Positions 35,634 to 46,796 of a stretch of DNA of 64,000 bases are shown one piece after another. A model generated the notes under the pieces. It was not told the DNA's origin and did not search any database. It saw nothing but the letters and a program-made list of their open reading frames with translations. Source of the DNA: Pseudeuparius sepicola. Lineage: Eukaryota > Arthropoda > Insecta > Coleoptera > Anthribidae. The stretch spans positions 3,724,225 to 3,788,224 of the forward strand of contig OY987308.1 of assembly GCA_963920635.1 (NCBI GenBank). The letters are read 5' to 3'. The position numbers and the translations under genes were made by a program. Position 1 is the first letter of the stretch. Each line of letters begins with the position of its first letter.

Positions 35634-37932
35634 AAGAAAAGGTGATAATGGGCAAACACTCAAAGTAAACAAAAAGAAAAAACTAGTAACTGCATACACG
35701 TGTTTCATGCTATTTGGCAATCATCAGTACGGTGTAACATTAACCAAATCAAAAGATAGGCATGATTTGGGAAGCAACAAATGAAGTCCAGGCAGGAGCC
35801 AACAGCACATTTGCAGCTTCAGTCAGCACATCCCCTATTTTGGGGCTTGTACTAACATCGCCACGGAGGCTGCTAAAGCGACCTGCGTGGAAATCTTCAT
35901 AACCCAAGATACAATGACAATAAGGATGTAAAATTAGCGAGTGTAAATGTAATAATTGCAAGAAAAGGTGATAATGGGCAAACACTCAAAGTAAACAAAA
36001 AGAAAAAACTAGTAACCGCATACACGTGTTTCATGCTATTTGGCAATCATCAGTACGGTGTAACATTAACCAAATCAAAAGATAGGCATGATTTGGGAAG
36101 CAACAAATGAAGTCCAGGCAGGAGCCAACAGCACATTTGCAGCTTCAGTCAGCACATCCCCTATTTTGGGGCTTGTACTAACATCGCCACGGAGGCTGCT
36201 AAAGCGACCTGCGTGGAAATCTTCATAACCCAAGATACAATGACAATAAGGATGTAAGATTAGCGAGTGTAAATGTAATAATTATAAGAAAAGGTGATAA
36301 TGGGCAAACACTCAAAGTTAACAAAAAGAAAAAACTAGTAACCGCATACACGTGTTTCATGCTATTTGGCAATCATCAGTACGGTGTAACATGAACCAAA
36401 TCAAAAGATAGGCATGATTTGGGAAGCAACAAATGAAGTCCAGGCAGGAGCCAACAGCACATTTGCAGCTTCAGTCAGCACATCCCCTATTTTGTGGCTT
36501 GTACTAACATCGCCACGGAGGCTGCTAAAGCGACCTGCGTGGAAATCTTCATAAGCCAAGATACAATGACAATAAGGATGTAAGATTAGCGAGTGTAAAT
36601 GTAACAATTACAAGAAAAGGTGATAATGGGCAAACACTCAAAGTTAACAAAAAGAAAAAACTAGTAACCGCATACACGTGTTTCATGCTATTTGGCAATC
36701 ATCAGTACGGTGTAACATGAACCAAATCAAAAGATAGGCATGACTTGGGAAGCAACAAATGAAGTCCAGGCAGGAGCCAACAGCACATTTGCAGCTTCAG
36801 TCAGCACATCCCCTATTTTGTGGCTTGTACTAACATCGCCACGGAGGCTGCTAAAGCGACCTGCGTGGAAATCTTCATAAGCCAAGATACAATGACAATA
36901 AGGATGTAAGATTAGCGAGTGTAAATGTAACAATTACAAGAAAAGGTGATAATGGGTAAACACTCAAAGTTAACAAAAAGAAAAAACTAGTAACCGCATA
37001 CACGTGTTTCATGCTATTTGGCAATCATCAGTACGGTGTAACATGAACCAAATCAAAAGATAGGCATGATTTGGGAAGCAACAAATGAAGTCCAGGCAGG
37101 AGCCAACAGCACATTTGCAGCTTCAGTCAGCACATCCCCTATTTTGTGGCTTGTACTAACATCGCCACGGAGGCTGCTAAAGCGACCTGCGTGGAAATCT
37201 TCATAAGCCAAGATACAATGACAATAAGGATGTAAGATTAGCGAGTGTAAATGTAACAATTACAAGAAAAGGTGATAATGGGCAAACACTCAAAGTTAAC
37301 AAAAAGAAAAAACTAGTAACCGCATACACGTGTTTCATGCTATTTGGCAATCATCAGTACGGTGTAACATGAACCAAATCAAAAGATAGGCATGACTTGG
37401 GAAGCAACAAATGAAGTCCAGGCAGGAGCCAACAGCACATTTGCAGCTTCAGTCAGCACATCCCCTATTTTGTGGCTTGTACTAACATCGCCACGGAGGC
37501 TGCTAAAGCGACCTGCGTGGAAATCTTCATAAGCCAAGATACAATGACAATAAGGATGTAAGATTAGCGAGTGTAAATGTAACAATTACAAGAAAAGGTG
37601 ATAATGGGCAAACACTCAAAGTTAACAAAAAGAAAAAACTAGTAACCGCATACACGTGTTTCATGCTATTTGGCAATCATCAGTACGGTGTAACATGAAC
37701 CAAATCAAAAGATAGGCATGATTTGGGAAGCAACAAATGAAGTCCAGGCAGGAGCCAACAGCACATTTGCAGCTTCAGTCAGCACATCCCCTATTTTGTG
37801 GCTTGTACTAACATCGCCACGGAGGCTGCTAAAGCGACCTGCGTGGAAATCTTCATAAGCCAAGATACAATGACAATAAGGATGTAAGATTAGCGAGTGT
37901 AAATGTAATAATTACAGGAAAAGGTGATAATC
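35634..37932. repeat. 326-bp satellite, seven full units plus a partial one
   Basis: Units begin (aagaaaaggtgataatggg) at 35634, 35960, 36286, 36612, 36938, 37264 and 37590; an eighth is cut after about 17 bases. The period is exactly 326 bp. Units 1-2 share ggggcttg and aaccca, whereas units 3-7 have gtggcttg and aagcca. Units 4 and 6 carry catgacttggg where 3, 5 and 7 have catgatttggg, so the newest growth was by dimers of 652 bp. A minus-strand frame of 68 codons is repeated in each of units 3-6, but it has no known domain. Confidence 0.9.
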
Positions 37933-38329
37933 AAATCATGTCTATCTTTTGATTTGGAATTTGGAAGTTTTACTAAGATCACTTTACGAAAGAATTCTGA
38001 AAAAATCAAGTTTAGACAAAAATGTAACAACATTACTTAAGTTAGATTTGGAAAATTCGAATCACCTAAAACCTTGGCCTGAAATAGATATACTTAGGAT
38101 TTAGAACAAAAAAGTACCTGAGTGAAAGCAATATTACCGAACGAGAAAAATTAATTTTTCTCAAAGATTGCAGGCAATTTTAAAATTACAATTAAAAAAA
38201 TAGTTGAGCAATCGCCGTTAAAATATAAAATAGTAAGAGATCTAACCTGTCTTGATCCCGAATTTTTGTTGAATGAACTTGCATTGGCCAAAACAAAATT
38301 TAATAGTTTACTAGAAACTTTTTGCGATA

Positions 38330-38530
38330 AAAATAGGCCAGGTTTTGTCACCCCTACTAAACCTTGAAAGTGGCGAAACTTGTTGGAGGCATAGTGGTCG
38401 TCGCCAAGTTTTTGCCACTTGACATATGACATATCAAAGCCACTAGAAAGTTTTAGTTACCATCACAATTCACTATGTAGGGACCATCACTATTAAGAGC
38501 AGCTTCCTTGCTGTATGCACATGCTAACGC
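38330..38530. repeat. Dispersed repeat shared with about 57137-57360
   Basis: Both places have the phrase gtcacccctactaaaccttgaaagt, then agtggtcgtcgccaag, then tcactatgtag-gacc, then gctaacgcggtg, in the same order and strand. Internal indels are present. It is an old interspersed repeat, not coding. Confidence 0.6.
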
Positions 38531-38639
38531 GGTGATTGTAGTGCGATTTAGTGTTCGTTCTTTGAATTAATTATTCTATGTGTGCAACTTAAATACGAGT
38601 ATAGTGTTTAAGTCGAGCGGTCAATATGATGATGTGCAT

Positions 38640-38965
38640 ATTGGGGAAACAGGACCAGCTTTCAAAATATTGTCACAGCAGTATAAACTTCTTAGGAATA
38701 AGGATCTTTAACAAGCTACCACAGCACCTAGTCTGAGCTGCCACTTCAAAAATTTAAAAACTTTTAAGTAATTTCTGCTACTCAATCCTTTTTACTTGGT
38801 GGACAAATTCTTGAATAAAATCTTCGCCTAAATATGTGTTTGTTATTGTGGATTTATTATTGTAAACTTATTTCGAGATTTTAACTAAATGTAAAATATG
38901 TACTATGTAAGAGCCTGTTTGTCGTATTATGCTTAATGTAAGTATCTTAACACGAAATAAAGAAT
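38640..38965 (+). pseudogene. Possible LINE 3' terminal remnant
   Basis: Broken plus-strand frames give phrases such as FNKLPQHL and SKIxKLLSNF, typical of the extreme C-terminus of CR1/Jockey reverse transcriptases. They are followed by an untranslated stretch ending cgaaataaagaatttgg. The match is short and degenerate, so the call is weak. Confidence 0.3.
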
Positions 38966-38976
38966 TTGGATTTAAA

Positions 38977-39977
38977 TAGGATAGACTGGGGTAAGTAGCA
39001 AGCCAAAATTAAGAGTGTATCATTCAGTAGGGAAAAAAAATATTTACAGTTTACATAGAACATTTGTTTTTGCTGGACGGACTTCTTAGGGATTTATATG
39101 CCTTATGCTGCAACATGAAAGAACCAGCTAACATTGAGTTCAAGTTATGATAAAAAAAATATTTTGGTGTCCGACATTTTACACTTACCCCAACAAGGGG
39201 TAAGTGTAAAATGGGTCAGGAAACACTACAGAGTGTGTTTCTATTTTCACTGGGGTAAGTGTAAAACATTGCCATAATCAACACAAACACATAACACTTT
39301 GAATCAAACAAATATCTTTATTAGAAAATAAGTTACAAACTTTTCTGTCGTATAACAGAGCTTATCCATTTCGTCTCAAAAATAAAATAACTAATTTCTG
39401 TCCTACAAGGCAATTATTTATATTTAAGTATGTTAAAAATAAATTAAAAAAATTAACTAAGTAAATAAAAATTATAATATTTAAAAATAATGTCTCAGGT
39501 ACCTATATAATAAGAACTTCGTGAATTAGCAGTGTAGAGAAATGGGTTCTATAGTATGTTGTTCTATAGTATGTTTACACTTGCCCCTTGCCTTCTATTT
39601 GAAGGGGTAAGTGTAAAACTACCTAGAATGCTTCTAAATTCTAATTTAAATGGATAATTTGTTAGTGAGCCTCTAAAACATTGTTTGTTAGATAATATGA
39701 GTACAAGAAACCAAAAAGAACTTACCTTTTTTTACTTTAAAATTAAGGATTTTTGAAATGCGCTATCCTTAAAATCGAAGTGACAGCTAGAGGTTAGTAT
39801 TTACAAGAAAATGCTAGGCAACCAAAAATACTTATTGATGTTTTGCGTGTTGATAGGCTTTCAGGGCGTATAAATTAATGCTATGTTTTAACTCACCTGT
39901 TTCCTATTAATATTTTTCTTCTTTTGGCACACCTGTTTTACACTTACCCCATTTATACACTTGCCCCAGTCTACCCT
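38977..39977. mobile_element. 1-kb TIR element with repeated GGGGTAAGTGTAAAA words
   Basis: The left end (aggatagactggggtaagt) and the inverse of the right end (agggtagactggggcaagt) match. Inside, the word ggggtaagtgtaaaa recurs at about 39196, 39251 and 39603. Its complement (ttttacacttacccc, or ttgcccc) recurs at about 39180, 39573, 39935 and 39956. No open reading frame of note is present, so this is a non-autonomous element with subterminal repeats, likely transposase binding sites. Confidence 0.65.
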
Positions 39978-40299
39978 AGTCGTTGCGAATGCTTTGTTCC
40001 CTAAATTTTGAGGTTATGGAAATTTACACTCGCGCGTGTCGAGATGATGGTGGCTGCAGTGGTGTTCGTGACGTGGCCGCCACTTTCAAATGGTGAAAGT
40101 AACAATGAAGTGGAATAACACAGTTTCCGCCTCTATTAAGTATAAGGATAAGATTTATGCCATCATTATGACAAAATGTAGGCTACGGAATTAAATTAAT
40201 TTCTCGTCAATTCTTCATTAAAGTATAGTATATTAGTACGTAATTATTGGTTTTACGTAACCAAGAATAATAAAAAAATTGTTTGCGGTACTTAGGTAC

Positions 40300-41153
40300 A
40301 CTGAGAATTGACCCCCCACCTAACTTTTTTGTTTTTTAAGATAAAAGGGTGATTCAAAAAACAAAATCAATGGTTCGGCGAATACTTTTTATGCCATGAC
40401 CGTTTAGTGTACAGGGTGTTCCAAAAAAGTAGGACCAATGGCAACTTAATTTTTTTAAATGGAACACCCTGTATATTATTGGATTTTTGAAAACTGCTCA
40501 TCAAGGCAATCAAATTGATACTAAACTTTGTGGCATTATCTTTTTCCGTTTTTGGAAAATTCCATATTCAAATTTTATTCTAAATTTATTTAACCCGAAT
40601 TTGTGGATCTCGTGATAAAGATAGACGATCAATGTAATAACGAAAAATATTTGTTTTAAACAAGAGAATAATATAGTGAAACTCCAAAATGTTTAAGAGC
40701 CTTTTCAAATTTTACTGATTATATTCTCGAAATTAAGAATTTCAGGAAAATCGTAAAAGCTCCTAAACATTTTGGAGTTTCACTATGTTACTCTCTTGTT
40801 TAAAACAAATATTTTTGGTTATTACATTGATCGTCTATCTTTATCACGAGATCCACAAATTCGAGTTAAATAAATTTAGTATAAAATTTGAATACGGAAT
40901 TTTTCAAAAACGGAAAAAGATAATGCCACAAAGTTTACTATTAATTTGATTGCCTTGATGAGCAGAAAAATCCAATAATATACAGGGTGTTCCATTTAAA
41001 AAAAATAAGTTGCCATTGGTCCTACTTTTTTGGAACACTCTGTACACTAAACGGTCATGGCATAAAAAGTATTCGCCGAACCATTGATTTTGTTTTTTGA
41101 ATCACCCTTTTATCTTAAAGAACAAAAAAGTTAGGTGGGGGTCAATTCTCAGT
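40300..41153. mobile_element. 0.85-kb near-perfect palindromic foldback element
   Basis: The two arms (about 390 bp each) are inverse complements from the ends (cactgagaattgaccccc / gggggtcaattctcagtg) to a small loop near 40720-40740. Inside each arm lies a nested terminus, gtgtacagggtgttcc / ggaacactctgtacac. There is no coding capacity. A transcript through it could form one long hairpin. Confidence 0.8.
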
Positions 41154-41660
41154 GAATAACCCTGTACATAAGTTTAAAAAAGTGTGCTTCTCACTTATTA
41201 TTTTATTTTTTGAAAATATTGAATATTGCGGGAGGGCGTGCTCATATTTCAAGCTATAACATCTATGTTTGTCAGTAAACTTGAAATCATTTTGTCTTTA
41301 TCCCCATCTTCTAATTAAATAAATACTCATAGTAGTTATATTCCCGATTGACACCGTCAATGTCAATAATTTCGAATTGGCCGGGAGAAGGGCAGCAGGG
41401 CATAATCCTAACCTATATATTTTGTGGGCATAATAATGTATGTACCTAAATAAGTTGAACGAGAGAGACCGAGCGACACGAAAAAGAACGTGACAAGTAT
41501 GTTTTTGCCACGTAAATGCCACGTGGCTCGAACGTAACCGTATAAGTTGCAAAAACGTGGTGGCAGTGTGGCAGCCACTCAAAAAGTATTCCCCATTTTG
41601 GTGACAGCCACATTATAGAACAGTTTCTATAACGTGTCTGCCACCAGTGATACTAGTATA

Positions 41661-42885
41661 GCGAGAGTTGTAAACAGCTTATTACGTATGAGTGGAAAAG
41701 TTGCGCACGAGCCGCGCAGCGGCGAGTGCTGTAATTCCACGAGTATGTAATAAGCTTACAACTCGAGTTTTGTATTATAATTTTTCTTCGACGAAAGAAA
41801 AACTATTATAATAGATAAACTATACTTCTGATTATCTGACAGGCAACAATTAGTATGTGGGTTAGTTGCTATGGTGACGCGGATGCCGCGCTAACAAGGC
41901 ACCCGTGATAATTGCGTTTTAATTAAGAACCGATACGTAATTTTTTTTATTACGTGTCAGTCATTACGTGTCAGTGTTCGTAACAATGAACTTACTTAGA
42001 ACCTAAACTGTTGCTTAATAGGTATGTTACTAGCATAGGAGTAGAAATAGTATATTACATAGCGAGAGTTGTAAACAGCTTATTATGTATGAGTGGAAAA
42101 GTTGCGCACGAGCCGCGCAGCGGCGAGTGCTGTAATTCCACGAGTATGTAGGTAATAAGCTTACAACTCGAGTTTTGTATTATAATTTTTCTTCGACGAA
42201 AGAAAAACTATTATAATAGATAAACTATACTTCTGATTATCTGACAGGCAACAATTAGTATGTGGGTTAGTTGCTATGGTGACGCGGATGCCGCGCTAAC
42301 AAGGCACCCGTGATAATTGCGTTTTAATTAAGAACAGATACGTAATTTTTTTTATTACGTGTCAGTCATTACATGTCAGTCATTACGTGTCAGTCATTAC
42401 GTGTCAGTGTTCGTAACAATGAACTTACTTATAACCTAAACCGTCACTTAATAGGTATGTTACTAGCATAGGAGTAGAAATAGTATATTACATAGCGAGA
42501 GTTGTAAACAGCTTATTATGTATGAGTGGAAAAGTTGCGCACGAGCCGCGCAGCGGCGAGTGCTGTAATTCCACGAATATGTAGGTAATAAGCTTACAAC
42601 TCGAGTTTTGTATTATAATTTTTCTTCGACGAAAGAAAAACTATTATAATAGATAAACTAATACTTCTGATTATCTGACAGGCAACAATTAGTATGTGGG
42701 TTAGTTGCTATGGTGACGCGGATGCCGCGCTAACAAGGCACCCGTGATAATTGCGTTTTAATTAAGAACAGATACGTAATTTTTTTTATTACGTGTCAGT
42801 CATTACGTGTCAGTGTTCGTAACATGAACTTACTTAGAACCTAAACTGTCGCTTAATAGGTATGTTACTAGCATAGGAGTAGAAA
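41661..42885. repeat. Three tandem units of about 0.40-0.43 kb
   Basis: Units start gcgagagttgtaaacagcttatta at 41661, 42062 and 42495. Each holds a palindromic head (gttgtaa-agcttat and ataagcttacaac), a GC-rich block around gccgcgcagcggcgag, and a 14-bp minisatellite attacgtgtcagtc. The minisatellite has 2, 4 and 2 copies in units 1, 2 and 3. The rest is nearly identical between units, so the array is young. Confidence 0.85.
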
Positions 42886-42923
42886 AACACTTTAAAGTTT
42901 CTACGGGAGTGGAATGCTACTTA

Positions 42924-44040
42924 TACAGGGTGACCCGTTAATAATGGTCCATAGAGCAACTGCACATATTTGGGCCCAAAATATGACGATTGAGGCTAAT
43001 ATGCCTTATAGAAATGTTGTTTGTTTAAGAGATACAGGGCATTGAAGTTCATTTTTTAAAATTGAATTATGGCTACATCTCCCAAAATAATGAAGCTGCT
43101 GAACTGAAATTTGGCACTGCTGTGTTTTTGGGGATGGAGAATAAGCTAAAAATATCAATTTTGCTGTATCTCACAGAGGTCGCCACTTGCGCTGTTTTTG
43201 GATCGTGTTTTTACTCCTAACTTTTTTGAGGTTATCATTTGATGTTGCGGGTCCATCATTTTGAGGCATCTTTTCATTCTGCAACAAAAAGGTACTCTTG
43301 TTTCATAACGATAAAATCAACTGTTTGCATTGAAATTGTCAAAATGTACCCCAAAACACCTGTTAACACCAACAATCAAAACATAAAAGTTTCAGCTACC
43401 ACTTTCAAATGTTACAAATCGACTGTACATTCAAAATGAAGAAAAAAATGCCAGATGGGCATTGGTCGAAACACCATTCGTTTTCTTGAAATAGCGTGTC
43501 CAAATTTTGCCAAGTTTCAATCCGTTCCATTTTGAAAACAAAACATTTTTGGTACATAGCAATTTTTTTCTCACTTTAAATGGTACAGTGAATCCGTAAC
43601 ATTTGAAAGTAGCAGGTAAAAATTTTATTTTTCGAATGTTGGAGTCTACAGGTGTTTCGGGGCACATTTAGCCAATTTCAACGCAAACGGTTGATTTTAT
43701 CGTTATGAAACAAGAGTACCTTTTTGTTACAGAATGAAAAGGTGCTCTAAAGTGATGGCCCTGAAAGAGCAAAAAGATAACGTCAAAAAAGTTAAGACTA
43801 AAAGCTTGGCCCAAAAACAGCGCAAATTGAAATCTTCAGCTTATTCTTCATCCTCAAAAACACAGCAGTGCCAAATTTCAGTTCAGCAGCTATCTTGGGA
43901 GATGTAGCTATAATTCAATTTCAAAAAATGAACTATCTCTCAAACAACATTTCTATAAGGCATATTAGCCTCAATCGTCATACTTTGGCCCCAAATATGT
44001 GCAGTTGCTCTATGGACCATTATTAACGGGACACCCTGTA
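42924..44040. mobile_element. 1.1-kb foldback element
   Basis: The ends tatacagggtgacccgttaat and attaacgggacaccctgtata are inverse complements, as are the arms (ggtccatagagcaactgcac / gtgcagttgctctatggacc). The centre (about 43290-43720) is again palindromic. It contains the segment that also occurs at 11985-12185. There is no coding content. Confidence 0.8.
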
Positions 44041-44475
44041 TATCCTCAAGTAATCATTATGTGTGATATTATAATTATCTAAGGACATGTGACATTTAAA
44101 TTAAACCTGTTTAACAGATATGCCTACAAAAAAATTTTAAGAGAACTTAATGAGCTTTGAGCAAAAGAAAAAAATAAGGGTGCCTTTATTTTTCTAGTTG
44201 AATACCGCTGTACTACAATGTCACAGATCTTATAAAAAGCTTTTGCTTAAAATTCTGGACTTAAAGATAAAGGATACGAAGACTAGGTTTTAATTTTGTT
44301 ACTGTTACTAAAGTAGGCTTTGCAAATTAGTTTTATTATTAAAAATGAAAATAATAATCAACATTTGTTTCATTTTCCCCGTTTTTTTATTTTCTTCCCG
44401 CACTTGATAGTTTTTAAAAAATATACATTAGATCCTCATCGTATTTGTGACGTCTAATTGGCTTTTCTTTTTCAG

Positions 44476-45004
44476 CTCAGACTGCGACTTGTATGGCCCA
44501 GTTCAACAGCAAGAAGACGACAGCTGGCTTATAGTCAACCACTGGCCTGATGCAGAAGGTGATTTCAAGCATGTGCCTTGTAGCGACAATGCAAGTGATG
44601 ATTCGCAACACGGGTCTGACTGGAAATGCCACGAGGAGTTTGAGATTGAGCGCAAATATTCCGAACACTCGGCTAACAATGAACCCAATTTGGCATACCA
44701 CCGGCACCAGCATGAACCACAGAATATCTTTGATGATAAAGACAATGCCTATAGCCCATTAGAAGAGTCTACGTTTAACTGCCACGATGATACGCCATTA
44801 AAAAAGAAGCCAACATGCACATTTAACTGCATAATGTGCTCGTTTAATTCTGCCTTGGAGAAGAACATTTGGAACCATTACGAAAAAACTGGACATGGCC
44901 GCAAAGGGTCATTTTGTCCGATGTGCTCATTTGGCAATATCTCGAAACCCAGTTTCCAAAATCATTGTAAATTAGTTTTATTATTAAAAATGAAGATAAA
45001 TTAA
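44476..45004 (+). CDS. Short C2H2 zinc-finger exon A
   Basis: The acceptor ggcttttctttttcag precedes 44476. The exon starts with one codon-completing base and Ser-Asp-Cys-Asp, like the minus-strand exon starting at 1991, and the two stay similar over the acidic leader. Both have DTPLKK and a first finger of the form FNCIxCSFNS with WNHY and GHG(R/K)K. A second finger begins (CPMCSFGNI) but runs at about 44966 into a repeat of the upstream intron (44967-45118 copies 44325-44475), where a stop follows. It is therefore a tandemly duplicated and truncated copy. No start codon is available for it upstream in frame, so it needs a 5' exon. Confidence 0.55.
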
Positions 45005-45118
45005 CATTTGTGTCAATTTCCTCATTTTCTGATTTTCTTTCCGCACTTGCTAGTTTTTAAGAAAAATATATTAGGTCCTCCTCATATTTGTGACGTCTCA
45101 TTGGCTTTTCTTTTTCAG

Positions 45119-46796
45119 CTCAGTCTGCGACTTGTATGGCCCAGTTCAACAGCAAGAAGACGACAGCTGGCTTATAGTCAACCATTGGCCTGATGCAGAA
45201 GGCGACTTCAAGCCTGTGCCCTGCAGTGACAATGCAAGTGACGATTCGCAACACTGGGCTGACTGGAAATGCCACAAGGCTAACAGTGAACCCAATTTGG
45301 CATACCATCGGCAGCAGTGTGAACCGCAGAATGCCCTTGACGATAAAGACAATTCCGATAGTGCATTAGAGAAGCCTAAGTTTAACTGCCGCGATGAGTA
45401 TAACTGTACAATGTGTTCCTATACCTCAAATCTGAAAAGGAATTTAAAGAGACATTGTGATGGAGTCCATGCTGATAAGTCGCATGCTCCCAAGTATAAC
45501 TGTACAAAGTGTTCTTATACCTCAAAGCAGAAAGGGAGTTTAAATCGTCATTTTAATGCAATCCATGCTGATAAATTATCTACTCCCAAGTATATCTGTA
45601 CAAAGTGCTGTTTTACCTCGAGGTGGAAAATAAGTTTAAATCTTCACTTGGATGCAATCCATGCTGATAAGTCGCATGCTCCTAAGTATAAATGTACAAA
45701 ATGCTCTTTTACCTCAAGGTGGAAAAAAAGTTTAAATGATCACTTGGATGCAATCCATGCTGATAAGTCGCATGCTCCCAAGTATAAATGTACAAAATGC
45801 TCATTTACCTCGAGGTGGAAAAGAAGTTTAAATGATCACTTGAATGCAATCCATGCTGATAAGTCGCATGCTCCCAAGTATAACTGTGCAAAGTGCTCAT
45901 TTGCCACCAAATGGAAAACGAGTTTAAAGAGTCACTTTGATGCAATCCATGCTGATAAGTCGCATGCTCCCAAGTATAACTGTACAAAGTGTGCCTATAC
46001 CTCAAATCAGAAAAGGAATTTAAAGAGACATTGTGATGGAGTCCATACTGATAAGTCGCATGCTCCCAAGTATAACTGTACAAAGTGCTCATTTACCACC
46101 AAGTGTAAGACGAATTTAAAGAAACACCTTGGTAGAGTCCATGCTGATAAGTCGCATTCTCCCCAGTATAACTGTACAAAGTGTTCATTTACCTCCAGCT
46201 GGAAAGAGAATTTAAAGAGACACTTTGATGCACTTCATGCTGATAAGTCACATGCTTCCAAGTATAACTGTACAGAGTGTTCCTATACCACAAACTTGAG
46301 TGGGAATTTAAAGAAACACCTTAATAATGTTTATGCTGATAAGTCGCATGCTCCCCAGTATAACTGTACAAAGTGTTCATTTACCTCCAGCTGGAAAGAG
46401 AATTTAAAGAGACACTTTGATGCACTTCATGCTGATAAGTTGCATGCTGCCAAGTATAACTGTACAAAGTGTGCCTATATAGCAAATCAGAAAAGGTATT
46501 TAAAGAGTCACTTTGATGCAATCCATGCTGATAAGTCGCATGCTCCCAAGTATAACTGTACAAAGTGTGCCTATACCACAAATCAGAAAAGGTATTTAAA
46601 GAGACATTGTGATGGAGTCCATACTGATAAGTCGCATGCTCCCAAGTATAATTGCACAAAGTGCTCATTTACCACCACGTGTAAAACGAATTTAAAGAAA
46701 CACCTTGGTAGAGTCCATGCTGATAAGTCGCATGCTCCCCACCCCAGTATAACTGTACAAAGTGTTCATTTACCTCCAGCCGGAAAGAGAATTTAA
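45119..46796 (+). CDS. C2H2 zinc-finger terminal exon B with 14 fingers
   Basis: The acceptor cttttctttttcag precedes 45119, with the same one-base phase as the other finger exons. The leader (about 90 residues, starting SVCDLYGPVQQQEDDSW) is almost identical to exon A but lacks the DTPLKK finger region. Fourteen 32-residue finger units follow, C-x2-C-x12-H-x4-H with HADKSHAPKYN linkers. Thirteen are canonical; unit 10 ends in Tyr instead of the last His. The reading ends at a 5-bp insertion (acccc) at about 46738, which shifts the frame and stops at 46794. The uniform, near-identical units point to recent expansion by unequal exchange. The protein would be a nuclear DNA-binding factor. Confidence 0.65.

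Noticed and set aside
35634..37932. CRISPR-like reading of the regular repeats
   Set aside because: The units are contiguous 326-bp satellites without spacers, in an insect-type genome.
44967..45118. Splicing of exon A into exon B through a gtaaat donor at 44967
   Set aside because: Exon A would leave one base of a codon while the acceptor at 45119 needs two, so the frame would break; the word is part of the duplicated intron.
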